A DNA stretch of 29,405 bases from an uncultured Lachnospiraceae bacterium (GTDB lineage Bacteria > Bacillota > Clostridia > Lachnospirales > Lachnospiraceae), in the NCBI GenBank assembly GCA_910578845.1, contig CAJTSL010000001.1:3262-32666 (forward strand). The letters run 5' to 3'. Numbering within the stretch: position 1 is the stretch's first letter; every line of letters begins with the position of its first letter. A program made the position numbers and the translations under genes. This document shows positions 7,984 to 15,690 of this stretch, piece by piece. Under the pieces are notes generated by a model, which was not told the origin of the DNA, ran no database searches, and saw nothing but the letters and a program-made list of their open reading frames with translations.

Positions 7984-8015
7984 AGTGGATGAGGATTCTT
8001 ATCCACTTTTGTTTT
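7984..8015 (+). terminator. rho-independent terminator or attenuator
   Basis: AGTGGAT (7984-7990) pairs with ATCCACT (8001-8007), with further possible pairing inside, followed by TTTGTTTT. It ends the LytTR regulator transcript. Because a candidate promoter lies upstream at 7915-7943, it might also act as an attenuator in the leader of the carboxypeptidase gene. Confidence 0.65.
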
Positions 8016-8065
8016 CGCTTTTCATCAAATCCCTAATCACATGGGACTTTAGAGGGACGATCATT

Positions 8066-9202
8066 ATGGGAAATCAGACAGACGCAGAGCAATTACGCCG
8101 GGAACGATGGGCAAGGCGGAAAGAAGAGATGAGGCGCAGGAAACGGAGACAAGAGCTGTTCCGGCGCTATTACCAATATGGGATTGCGCTCATTGCCGTT
8201 ATTGTCGTATTAGCGGTTTTTGTCGGCAATAGGAACCGAAAAGAGGAACCTGATGAAGAGATTGCGGAAACTTCGGATAGCGCAGGAGGGGAATCCGTAT
8301 TGCCGGTTGGCGTAGGCGTACGCATAGATAGGTTTGTTGAGGTCTTTGCAGAGAAGGAAAAGGAGCCGGAAGAAGATGAACAAGAAGAGTTTTCGGCAAA
8401 GGAATATGCCATAACGGAAGCTACTGTGCAGCTAGGGAGCGATATTGTCAGCGGACATGCTATTTTCGTAGATATTGGAAGCGGAAAGATCCTGGCGCGC
8501 AAGGATGAGGCAAGCCGTATTGTGCCGGCTTCTATGACGAAAGTCCTGACGCTTCTTGTCGCAGTGGAACATATTGAGAACTTGGATGATAAGTTTGAGA
8601 TCACAAGGGAAATTACGGATTATTGCCTCATAAATGATTGTAGCAATGCCGGATTTAACGTAGGGGAAAAGGTGACGATCCGCGATTTGCTTTATGCAAC
8701 GATTCTGCCATCCGGCGCGGACGGAGCGCTTGGACTTGCCAATTATGTATCCGGTTCCCAGGAAGCGTTTGTGGAATTGATGAACGAGAAGCTAGAGGAG
8801 TTGGGGTTATCGGATACGGCGCATTTTACAAATTGCATTGGCATCTATGAAGAAGATCACTATTGCACGATCTCTGATATGGCGGCGATCATGGAAGCCG
8901 CCGTGAAAAATGAAGTCTGTAAAGAAGTGCTGTCCGCGCATACTTATCTGACCTCCGTAACAGAAGAACATACGGAAGGCATTCTGCTTTCTAACTGGTT
9001 TTTGCGGCGTATTGAAGACAAAGAAGGCGGTGAAGATGTGCTTTGCGGGAAAACCGGTTATGTCGGGCAGTCAGAGCATTGCGCAGTAAGTTTCGGAACA
9101 GCGAAAAATGGACGGGAATATGTCTGTGTCACGACGAATGCTTCCGGGAAATGGCGTTGTATCGAAGACCATGCTTATTTGTATAAGAAGTTTTCTGATT
9201 AG
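8066..9202 (+). CDS. D-alanyl-D-alanine carboxypeptidase (peptidase S11, DacF-like)
   Basis: Membrane-anchored penicillin-binding protein of 378 residues that would trim the terminal D-Ala from peptidoglycan stem peptides outside the cell. A very basic N-terminus (RRERWARRKEEMRRRKRR) precedes one membrane helix at about residues 37-55, then an acidic linker to about 112. The catalytic domain shows the SxxK motif SMTK (Ser156, Lys159), an SGA at 216-218 in place of the canonical SxN, and KTG at 329-331. ATG 8066 is preferred over an earlier in-frame ATG because GAGGGA lies eight bases upstream. It sits between a LytTR regulator and a GHKL kinase, suggesting wall remodelling controlled by that pair. 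The N-to-A change may be family-typical and needs an alignment to judge. Confidence 0.9.
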   Translation: MGNQTDAEQLRRERWARRKEEMRRRKRRQELFRRYYQYGIALIAVIVVLAVFVGNRNRKEEPDEEIAETSDSAGGESVLPVGVGVRIDRFVEVFAEKEKEPEEDEQEEFSAKEYAITEATVQLGSDIVSGHAIFVDIGSGKILARKDEASRIVPASMTKVLTLLVAVEHIENLDDKFEITREITDYCLINDCSNAGFNVGEKVTIRDLLYATILPSGADGALGLANYVSGSQEAFVELMNEKLEELGLSDTAHFTNCIGIYEEDHYCTISDMAAIMEAAVKNEVCKEVLSAHTYLTSVTEEHTEGILLSNWFLRRIEDKEGGEDVLCGKTGYVGQSEHCAVSFGTAKNGREYVCVTTNASGKWRCIEDHAYLYKKFSD

Positions 9203-9263
9203 GGACTAGCTGCCTGGGTTTCGGCCTAAGCTTACAGACCGTACAATAATAGGGAGAATGAGA

Positions 9264-10760
9264 ATGTGGCAGTTGATGGATTTGATGGAATGCGGCGTCA
9301 GGGCGTGTCTTTTCTTATATTTGTGTGGCGATGCGATTTGCTTTAAGAACAAATACGCGAAGCAGGGGAAATATCTTTTTTTCCTGCTTTTTGTTCTGTC
9401 TGGTTTTTGGATAAGCAATTCCGGGTGGCTAAAAGTTCTTTTATATGGGGAAAGCGCGGTCATGCAAAAAAGCAGCGCCAGTATTGTGAAAGTATTCCTG
9501 ATGATGCTGTTATGTTTCATATTATTGAGCCTTCTGTGTGAGGGAAGACGGATTGTTAAAGTATATATGAGCCTTTTGTATGAAACGATAATCGAAATGG
9601 CAAAGTTCGGGGTACACGGTGTATGGAGCTTTTGCATGAACGCTTATAGCAATTGGCAGTTGGATAAGGCATTGGGGGATGACGCTGCGATGGATGCCTT
9701 TATATTCCGTTTGACCGTATTAGGATATATTTGGAATTTGCTACTAATGTTGCTTTATTTTACCGTGGCATATCTGACGATTCGTGCAGTGCTTAAATAT
9801 AGGCAAGGGTTAGAAGATGTTGATAGACAAGGGATTTTGTTCTTGATGCTTTCTCCGGCGGTTGGCATGGCATTTGATGTGATTTTGCGTTGTTTGTTTT
9901 TTACAAAAGAGGGAAATGGGTACGATTTTATCTATGACAAGCATAGCGGGATGTATGCTATTATCCCTATTATGGCGTTCCTCTGCCTGTTATCTGTCAT
10001 ATATAGCGCTAAAATATACAAAGAACTGATGCTGGCAGAGGAGGAAAAGAACAATATGTTCTTTTATAAACAGCAGCTAGCGGATATGACGGGACATGTG
10101 CAGGACATGGAACGCCTTTATGACGGCATCCGCGCCATGCGCCATGACATGAACAATTGTATTGCAGATTTGGAGCAGCTTTTTGCGGCAAGCAAAAAAA
10201 AGGGATTAGAAATGGACAGGCAAGTGGAGGCAGAGCCTGGGCGGATAGAATCGGAAGCAAGGCGTTACTTGTATCGTATGAGGAATGCAATGGATACGCT
10301 CTCGCCCCAATATCATACGGGAAATCCTGTCACGGACGTCATTTTGAGCAGGAAGTTTCAAGTATGCGTTAAGGAAGGGATTACATTAGAAAGCGATTTT
10401 TTATATCCGGCGAATCTTGGCATAGAAGCCTTCGATTTAGGGATTTTGCTCAACAATGCATTGGATAATGCGATAGAAGCATGCCAGAAATGTACCCATC
10501 AGAAGCCTTTGTCGATTCGTGTGCACAGTTATCAAAAAAAGCCGATGTTTTTCCTGCATATAGAAAACGATTGTGACAGCGCACTGTTACAGAAGACGCC
10601 GGATTTGCGCTTTTTGACAACGAAAGATGATAAATGGATGCATGGCATTGGATTAAAGAACATGAGGAGTGTCGTAGAACGGTATTGGGGAACCATGTCT
10701 GTAGAAAACCGAGGAAATGTTTTTGTCCTGACGATTATGTTGCAAGCGCCAAAGGGGTAA
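9264..10760 (+). CDS. GHKL-type (AgrC-like) sensor histidine kinase
   Basis: Membrane kinase of 498 residues. The first half holds about six hydrophobic segments (for example YLFFLLFVLSGFWISNSGW, VFLMMLLCFILLSLLC, IWNLLLMLLYFTVAYLTI, YAIIPIMAFLCLLSVIY). The dimerisation helix carries RAMRHDMNN with the phosphorylated His. The GHKL ATPase has LLNNALDNAIEAC (N-box) and GIGLKNMRSVVERYWG (G-box), but the D-box region is degenerate (HIENDCD). Topology resembles AgrC-type receptors of secreted peptides. ATG 9264 has AGGGAG seven bases before it; ATG 9258 is too close. It is the natural partner of the LytTR regulator at 7173. No AgrD-like peptide or AgrB protease was seen nearby, so the signal is unknown. 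Confidence 0.9.
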   Translation: MWQLMDLMECGVRACLFLYLCGDAICFKNKYAKQGKYLFFLLFVLSGFWISNSGWLKVLLYGESAVMQKSSASIVKVFLMMLLCFILLSLLCEGRRIVKVYMSLLYETIIEMAKFGVHGVWSFCMNAYSNWQLDKALGDDAAMDAFIFRLTVLGYIWNLLLMLLYFTVAYLTIRAVLKYRQGLEDVDRQGILFLMLSPAVGMAFDVILRCLFFTKEGNGYDFIYDKHSGMYAIIPIMAFLCLLSVIYSAKIYKELMLAEEEKNNMFFYKQQLADMTGHVQDMERLYDGIRAMRHDMNNCIADLEQLFAASKKKGLEMDRQVEAEPGRIESEARRYLYRMRNAMDTLSPQYHTGNPVTDVILSRKFQVCVKEGITLESDFLYPANLGIEAFDLGILLNNALDNAIEACQKCTHQKPLSIRVHSYQKKPMFFLHIENDCDSALLQKTPDLRFLTTKDDKWMHGIGLKNMRSVVERYWGTMSVENRGNVFVLTIMLQAPKG

Positions 10761-10796
10761 TTCATGACAGAAACAGTGTTATTGATGACAGGCCTC

Positions 10797-10823
10797 TTTA
10801 TTTATGCAAGAAATTTTCGATAT
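10797..10823 (+). promoter_or_regulatory. possible sigma-D (motility)-type promoter
   Basis: TTTA (10797-10800), then 15 bases, then TTCGATAT (10816-10823), against the sigma-D pattern TAAA-N15-GCCGATAT. The -10 part matches in six of eight positions. It is placed 40 bases before a gene for a FliD-like protein, which is the kind of gene that sigma factor usually transcribes. Confidence 0.4.
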
Positions 10824-10863
10824 ATTAAGTGAGAGCAATGAAATAATAAAAGGGGTGTTGAAA

Positions 10864-11520
10864 ATGAGAGTTTCACGGAATTTTATGAGCGCGATGCTCG
10901 GAATGGGAACCAAGAATACGACGAAAAGAAAGCGTATGATGGACCGGTTAAATACGGGCGGGACAAACCAGTACCTGAATACGAATACGGTAAACAAGGC
11001 AGGTAGTACGCAGGCGAATTACCAAAACATGAAAAATAATGCAGGCGAGCTGCAAGCCATAGCTTCCAAATTAACTGCGACTGGTGAAGATTCCTTGTTT
11101 GCAAAAGCAAAGGAAAGCGGCAGCAACGTTGATGTGACGAAACAAGTAAAAGAGTTTGTCGATAAATATAATGGCATGGTCAAGAGCTTGCGGATTAGTG
11201 ATGGAAGAGTCGATAATAGTTATCTGAACCAGTTAAATGCCAGTGCGTCAATGTACCGTTCTGCGCTACAGGCAACCGGCGTCAGCAAAAATGCGGATGG
11301 TACGCTGTCCATAAACGATAAAGCGCTTAGGGAAGCGGATATCGAACAGTTGGAGAAGGCTTGGGGAGAGGATCCGTCCTTTGCCTCGAAGGTAAGTGAG
11401 GCTGCTAAGAATGTAGAAGCAAATGCGGTTTCCGGCATGAACAGCATGATAGAAAACGCATATAGCAATTTGTTGCGCGGTTATGGCGTCCGTGGGAATT
11501 ATTTTAATTTCTTTTCCTAA
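10864..11520 (+). CDS. FliD C-terminal-like protein (flagellar cap-related)
   Basis: Protein of 218 residues without signal peptide or membrane segment. Residues about 85-180 resemble the C-terminal domain of flagellar hook-associated protein 2: VTKQVKEFVDKYNGMVKSL, an ALQATGVSKNADGTLSINDK segment (usual form: iGi...dG.lsiD...l) and a following EDPSFASKVSE. Full FliD proteins are 450-1000 residues, so only the end domain is present, on a polar N-terminus. Such proteins leave by the flagellar export apparatus, which would explain the lack of a signal peptide. AGGGGTG before ATG 10864 supports the start over an upstream ATG. A sigma-D-like promoter precedes it. No other flagellar genes are in the window, so a flagellar role is an inference. 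Confidence 0.65.
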   Translation: MRVSRNFMSAMLGMGTKNTTKRKRMMDRLNTGGTNQYLNTNTVNKAGSTQANYQNMKNNAGELQAIASKLTATGEDSLFAKAKESGSNVDVTKQVKEFVDKYNGMVKSLRISDGRVDNSYLNQLNASASMYRSALQATGVSKNADGTLSINDKALREADIEQLEKAWGEDPSFASKVSEAAKNVEANAVSGMNSMIENAYSNLLRGYGVRGNYFNFFS

Positions 11521-11606
11521 CAGCTATTTCGCAATGGGTATGTAGATTAAGTGGATGAAGGGGTAGAAATAAATCGGCATAGTTGCCGGAGCACGGAGAG
11601 GAATGT

Positions 11607-12296
11607 ATGGGAATTGGCGCGCTAGAGCATCATGTGACGGATTGTGCGTTCCATAATCATGATGCAGGGGAGAAGAGAAAAATGCTCGGCGGAGTTTCTT
11701 TTGACGGTGGCGCAGGCAGCGCCGCGAAGGGAGGCGTCCATACAAGGGCGGGTGTGCAGACTGCGCAGCCGCCTTTTCCTGATGTGCAAAGAGATTGGGA
11801 CATACCTTGGGACACGCAAGGGGCCAGAGAGGGAAATGGGAATGCGCGGTCGGGAGTGAAGACGGATGCTGCGGGCAGGCCGTCTGTGGATAAGCACCGG
11901 AAAGATGTGCTAAACATTACAAATGTGCAGGATAGGCAGGAGAAAGCACCGGCAAAAGAAATGGAGCAGTCAGTGCTTGAACAGAATGCGGCAGCAGCAA
12001 TGGCGGATAAGGTGGCTTTAGTAAATGCCATAGACAGCCTGCCTGCAAAAGTGAAGAAATACCTTTCCTTACAGGACAGGAAAATGATCGGAAAGCTTAA
12101 AAACGGTATCCAGGCTTTCCTCAAAGGAATGGAGCAGAAAGCCGGGAAAGAGAGCAGGCAGCAGCCCAAAAAGAAAGGAAATACAGGAACAAGAGCCATA
12201 ACGAAAGAAGAAATGTATGAGATGCAGATCAATACGGCATATTTGCTGGATTCTTATAATAAAAACGGGGAGAGAAGCACATTAGGGAAAGACTAA
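11607..12296 (+). CDS. hypothetical protein of low complexity
   Basis: A 229-residue polar protein I do not recognise. The first 130 residues are rich in Gly, Ala, Arg, Asp and His and look disordered (for example GGAGSAAKGGVHTRAG). Residues about 140-200 may form helices (VNAIDSLPAKVKKYLSL, DRKMIGKLKNGIQAFLKG), then a basic stretch (QQPKKKGNTGTR) and an end ITKEEMYEMQINTAYLLDSY. No signal peptide or membrane segment. GGAGAGG five bases before ATG 11607 sets the start. It follows the FliD-like gene by 86 bases on the same strand and may share its transcript. The reading frame continues past the TAA for 51 more codons, so the gene may be interrupted by a nonsense change. Confidence 0.7.
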   Translation: MGIGALEHHVTDCAFHNHDAGEKRKMLGGVSFDGGAGSAAKGGVHTRAGVQTAQPPFPDVQRDWDIPWDTQGAREGNGNARSGVKTDAAGRPSVDKHRKDVLNITNVQDRQEKAPAKEMEQSVLEQNAAAAMADKVALVNAIDSLPAKVKKYLSLQDRKMIGKLKNGIQAFLKGMEQKAGKESRQQPKKKGNTGTRAITKEEMYEMQINTAYLLDSYNKNGERSTLGKD

Positions 12297-12452
12297 ATTG
12301 CCATAGATCCTGGCTTTAAGCTTACGATAGCAGATATAGGACAGCAGAAAGAGAACGTCACCGCGGATGCGATGGCGCTTTTTGTCTGTGGTGGATTAGA
12401 TCACGATAAGATTATTTTGGCAAAGCATCTGGTAAAAGGAGTAAAAAATTGA
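12297..12452 (+). pseudogene. in-frame continuation after the TAA of the upstream gene
   Basis: Directly after TAA 12294-12296 the same frame stays open for 51 codons to TGA 12450-12452. The peptide includes DPGFKLTIADIGQQKENV and TADAMALFVCGGLDHDKIIL, with a composition and codon use like real protein. There is no ATG or ribosome site near its beginning. It may be the severed C-terminus of the upstream gene, or the tail of another deleted gene. I do not recognise the domain. Confidence 0.45.
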
Positions 12453-12498
12453 TACACTACAAATAATGAAAAAATTGGTATGGAGTTAGAGGGACAAG

Positions 12499-13920
12499 AT
12501 GGATCATACGGATGGGATCATACAATTGCCGCAGGCTTTTACTGTGCGGATGGAACATATGCTACAAGAAGAATACCCGGTATTTCTGCAAGCTTACGGA
12601 GAGGAGCGGTCTTTTGGGCTGCGGCTGAACCCGCTTAAAACGGAGCGGGACGAGTTTATCAAACGGATGCCGTTTGCTTTAGAACCTGTTCCATGGACGG
12701 CGGAAGGCTTCTATTATCAGGCACAGGAACAGCCTGGCAAACATGCTTTTCATGAAGCGGGAGCTTATTATATCCAAGAGCCAAGCGCCATGGCACCTGT
12801 TGAAGTTCTTGCGCCAATGCCAGGGGAACGGGTTCTGGATCTGTGTGCTGCGCCTGGCGGGAAAAGCACGCAGATCGCAGGGAAAATGTGTGGGTGCGGT
12901 TTGCTGGTAGCCAATGAGATCATCCCAGGCAGAGCGAAAATATTATCCCAGAATATCGAGAGAATGGGGATCTCTAACGCGGTGGTATGTAATGAAGCGC
13001 CTGAGCGGCTTGCGGGAATGTTCCCGTCTTTTTTTGACAGGGTATTGGTGGATGCGCCATGTTCGGGAGAAGGAATGTTCCGAAAGGACGAGACAGCGGT
13101 CAAAGAATGGAGCCCGGAACATGTCAGGATGTGCGCAGAGAGACAGGATATGGTTTTGGAGCAGGCAGCGCAGATGCTGCGCCCGGGTGGCATTTTAGTT
13201 TATTCTACCTGTACGTTTTCCACACAAGAGAATGAAGGGGTTATGGCGGCGTTTTTAAAGTCACATCCTGATTTCTCGATAGAGACATCGCAGTTGGAGC
13301 GGTTCTTTGAGCCTGGCAGGCCGGATTGGGGAGCAGAGGAAGGGCAAGCCTTGGAGGGGCAGGTGGAAGATCTTGTGCATACGATGCGGCTTTGGCCGCA
13401 TAGAATAACCGGAGAAGGGCATTTCATTGCCAGGCTGAAAAAGGAGGATGGCCTCTACAGACAGCCGCCTGTTACCGTCAAAAGAGAAAACGGAGACGCT
13501 GTTCGCATCTGCAAGGACTTTCTACGGGAGGAATTGGGGATGAAAGAAGCGGTATTAGAGAAGCTGGAAGCAAATGGCAATTTTATGCTTTTTGGAGAAC
13601 ATATATACGTGATGCCGAGGCAGATGATACCGTTAAAGGGGATAAAAGCGCTAAGGCCTGGCCTGCATGTCGGGACAATGAAGAAGAACCGATTTGAGCC
13701 GTCTCACGCGCTTGCGCTTTTCTTATCGCTAGGCGATGCCGAAAAGACTTATGAATTGACAGAGGAACAAGCAGCGCAATATTTGCGTGGAGAGATGCTT
13801 GGCTGTGAGGATTCTTATAAAGGCTGGATGCTTTTGGCGTTCCAGGGATATTCCCTGGGGTTTGGGAAAGCTGGCGGTGGCAAAATGAAGAATCATTATC
13901 CGAAAGGGTTAAGAAAATAA
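12499..13920 (+). CDS. RsmF/RsmB-family 16S rRNA (cytosine-C5) methyltransferase
   Basis: RNA methyltransferase of the NOL1/NOP2/Sun family, 473 residues, using S-adenosylmethionine to make 5-methylcytosine in 16S rRNA. The SAM site is VLDLCAAPGGKSTQIA (residues about 112-127). The two family cysteines are Cys188 in DAPCSGEGMF (motif IV) and Cys238 in YSTCTFSTQENE (motif VI, the nucleophile). The C-terminal 170 residues are the usual RsmF-like/PUA-type RNA-binding part. Length is normal for the Firmicutes RsmF-like form. GAGGGA before ATG 12499 supports the start. It is a single gene following a degraded stretch and preceding a purine-rich repeat. Which cytosine is modified cannot be read here. 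Confidence 0.95.
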   Translation: MDHTDGIIQLPQAFTVRMEHMLQEEYPVFLQAYGEERSFGLRLNPLKTERDEFIKRMPFALEPVPWTAEGFYYQAQEQPGKHAFHEAGAYYIQEPSAMAPVEVLAPMPGERVLDLCAAPGGKSTQIAGKMCGCGLLVANEIIPGRAKILSQNIERMGISNAVVCNEAPERLAGMFPSFFDRVLVDAPCSGEGMFRKDETAVKEWSPEHVRMCAERQDMVLEQAAQMLRPGGILVYSTCTFSTQENEGVMAAFLKSHPDFSIETSQLERFFEPGRPDWGAEEGQALEGQVEDLVHTMRLWPHRITGEGHFIARLKKEDGLYRQPPVTVKRENGDAVRICKDFLREELGMKEAVLEKLEANGNFMLFGEHIYVMPRQMIPLKGIKALRPGLHVGTMKKNRFEPSHALALFLSLGDAEKTYELTEEQAAQYLRGEMLGCEDSYKGWMLLAFQGYSLGFGKAGGGKMKNHYPKGLRK

Positions 13921-13926
13921 AGAAAG

Positions 13927-14030
13927 TGGAGAAAAGAAAGTAAAAAGAAGAAGTTAGAGAAAAGAAGTAAGTAGAGAAAAGAAGAAATTAGAGAAAAGAA
14001 GAAAGTAAAGAAAAAATAAAAAGAAGAAAG
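13927..14030 (+). repeat. purine-rich tandem repeat, about 17-bp period
   Basis: TAGAGAAAAGAAG is exact at 13955, 13972 and 13989, that is, every 17 bases, with decayed copies at about 13927 and 14006. The whole interval after the methyltransferase stop is almost free of C and poor in T on this strand. It fills the gap before the GH13 gene, ending at its AGAGGATG ribosome site region. It could be a slippage-prone spacer or affect mRNA accessibility; no hairpin can form. Confidence 0.85.
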
Positions 14031-14045
14031 AGAGGATGTAAGAAT

Positions 14046-15590
14046 ATGCCAAAGTGGTTGAAAGATGCTGTATTTTATGAGATTTATCCGCAGTCATTTA
14101 AGGACTCGAATGGGGATGGGATCGGTGATTTTAACGGGATCATTGAGAAGCTGGATTACATTAAAGGATTAGGCTGTAACGCGATTTGGATGAATCCTTG
14201 CTATGATTCACCTTTCCGTGATGCGGGATATGATGTGCGGGATTACAAAAAAACGGCGGCAAGATATGGAAGCAATGAGGACTTGGTGAATTTATTTGAA
14301 GAAGTGCATAAGAGGGACATGCATATTTTACTGGATTTGGTGCCGGGACATACTTCGGAAGAACATGAATGGTTCCGCCAGAGCCAGAAAGTAGAGCAAA
14401 ACGAATATTCGGAACGTTATATTTGGACGAACGATTGGTTCCAGTCGCCGAAAGGAATGAATTATGTGGCGGGCGAGAGCGAGAGGAATGGTGTTTATGT
14501 CCTGAATTTCTTTAAATGCCAGCCGGCGCTCAATTACGGGTTCTTAAATCCGGTCGAGACATGGCAGAAGAGCGTATCGGATCCGGCATGTATTGCTACG
14601 AGAGAAGCGCTCAAAGATATCATGCGGTTCTGGCTGGATCAAGGCTGCGACGGATTCCGGGTGGACATGGCGGATTCGCTCGTGAAAAATGATGATGAGA
14701 AGAAGAGCGGAACAAGCATGATATGGAAGGATGTCCGAAATATGCTCGATGAATCTTACCCGGAGGCGGCGCTTGTTTCGGAATGGAACAGGCCGTATCT
14801 GGCGATCCCGGCTGGATTCCATATGGATTTTTGTTTAGACTGGACAGGGAACTGCTATAACTTGCTGATGAGGAATGTAGAGGACGGGAAGAACAACAGT
14901 ATTTTCAGCAAAGACAGCGACAGGAGCATCTTGGATTTCCTTGGGGAATATATGGAAAGTTATGAGAAAATCAAGAAAGAAGGGCATTATTGTCTGATCA
15001 CGGGGAATCATGATACGATCCGTGCGGCGCATTTCCTGGATGAAAGAGAGCTTAAGCTTGCCTATGCCTTCCTCTTTACGATGCCCGGCAACCCATTTAT
15101 ATACTATGGGGATGAAATCGGCATGCGCTATCTGCCGCTTGCGACTAAAGAGGGCGGCTATGTAAGGACAGGGTCACGCACGCCGATGCAATGGGACGAT
15201 ACGAAGAACCATGGGTTCTCTGCTGCTATGCAGGATGCGCTATATCTGCCGGTAGATACGAGAGAGGATGCGCCCACTGTATCGGGACAGGAGAAGGATG
15301 CAGATTCGCTTTTGCATGTCGTAAAAGATGTGCTGGCAATCAGAAACAGCGAAAATGCTTTGCGGGAGAATGACAACTTATCGGTCGTATATGCGAAAGA
15401 GAAGGAAAGATGTTTTGCATATAGGCGGGGAGATTTATTCATGTGCGTTAACCCTTCCGGTGAGGAAGCTGTCCTATCGGCAAAAGCGCTTCCGCAAGGA
15501 GGCGAGAAATTATATGAGATCGGCAGCGTAACCTATCAAGAAGAGAAGTATAACATGGGTCCACAGTCCTTTGCCATCTGGAAAATATAA
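14046..15590 (+). CDS. GH13 alpha-glucosidase/alpha-amylase-family hydrolase
   Basis: Cytoplasmic glycoside hydrolase of 514 residues (no signal peptide), with the (beta/alpha)8 GH13 fold. Opening WLKDAVFYEIYPQSFKDSNG and GDFNGIIEKLDYIKGLGCNA are typical of oligo-1,6-glucosidase/trehalose-synthase-like members. Conserved regions: I LDLVPGHTS (residues 96-104, Gly where many have Asn before His), II GFRVDMAD with nucleophile Asp207, III VSEWNRP with acid Glu246, IV ITGNHDTIR with Asp323. It would hydrolyse or rearrange alpha-glucosidic bonds in imported oligosaccharides. The exact activity (alpha-glucosidase, sucrose or trehalose-related) is not decidable by eye. GAGAGGATG lies upstream of ATG 14046. 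It stands alone on the plus strand with no sugar transporter beside it. Confidence 0.92.
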   Translation: MPKWLKDAVFYEIYPQSFKDSNGDGIGDFNGIIEKLDYIKGLGCNAIWMNPCYDSPFRDAGYDVRDYKKTAARYGSNEDLVNLFEEVHKRDMHILLDLVPGHTSEEHEWFRQSQKVEQNEYSERYIWTNDWFQSPKGMNYVAGESERNGVYVLNFFKCQPALNYGFLNPVETWQKSVSDPACIATREALKDIMRFWLDQGCDGFRVDMADSLVKNDDEKKSGTSMIWKDVRNMLDESYPEAALVSEWNRPYLAIPAGFHMDFCLDWTGNCYNLLMRNVEDGKNNSIFSKDSDRSILDFLGEYMESYEKIKKEGHYCLITGNHDTIRAAHFLDERELKLAYAFLFTMPGNPFIYYGDEIGMRYLPLATKEGGYVRTGSRTPMQWDDTKNHGFSAAMQDALYLPVDTREDAPTVSGQEKDADSLLHVVKDVLAIRNSENALRENDNLSVVYAKEKERCFAYRRGDLFMCVNPSGEEAVLSAKALPQGGEKLYEIGSVTYQEEKYNMGPQSFAIWKI

Positions 15591-15632
15591 GAAGCGTTGT
15601 TAGAAAAAATTAAGATTAGTAAAGCTTGTAAA

Positions 15633-15659
15633 TTAACTCCGCCTGGAATATACTATAAT
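15633..15659 (+). promoter_or_regulatory. probable promoter of the acyltransferase operon
   Basis: A perfect TATAAT at 15654-15659 lies 31 bases before ATG 15691. The best -35 is TTAACT at 15633-15638 with a short 15-base gap. The position fits a promoter for the MBOAT, SGNH and pseudouridine synthase genes. Confidence 0.45.
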
Positions 15660-15690
15660 CTAGAGTCGTTTTTTTAGGGAGCCTATAGAT

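Noticed and set aside
9206..9637. 143-codon minus-strand open frame
   Set aside because: Antisense to the GHKL kinase start, basic and aromatic composition without a domain, and no promoter context.
10761..10863. AgrD-like signal peptide gene next to the kinase
   Set aside because: No short ORF with a suitable start, amphipathic leader and acidic tail was found, and no AgrB-like protease gene is in the window.
11657..12232. 191-codon minus-strand open frame
   Set aside because: It is antisense to the gene at 11607, has no ribosome site, and its Ser/Phe/Pro/Cys-rich composition is that of a shadow of a purine-biased gene.
13927..14030. Possible CRISPR array
   Set aside because: Units are 17 bases without unique spacers and the sequence is low-complexity purine; no cas genes nearby.
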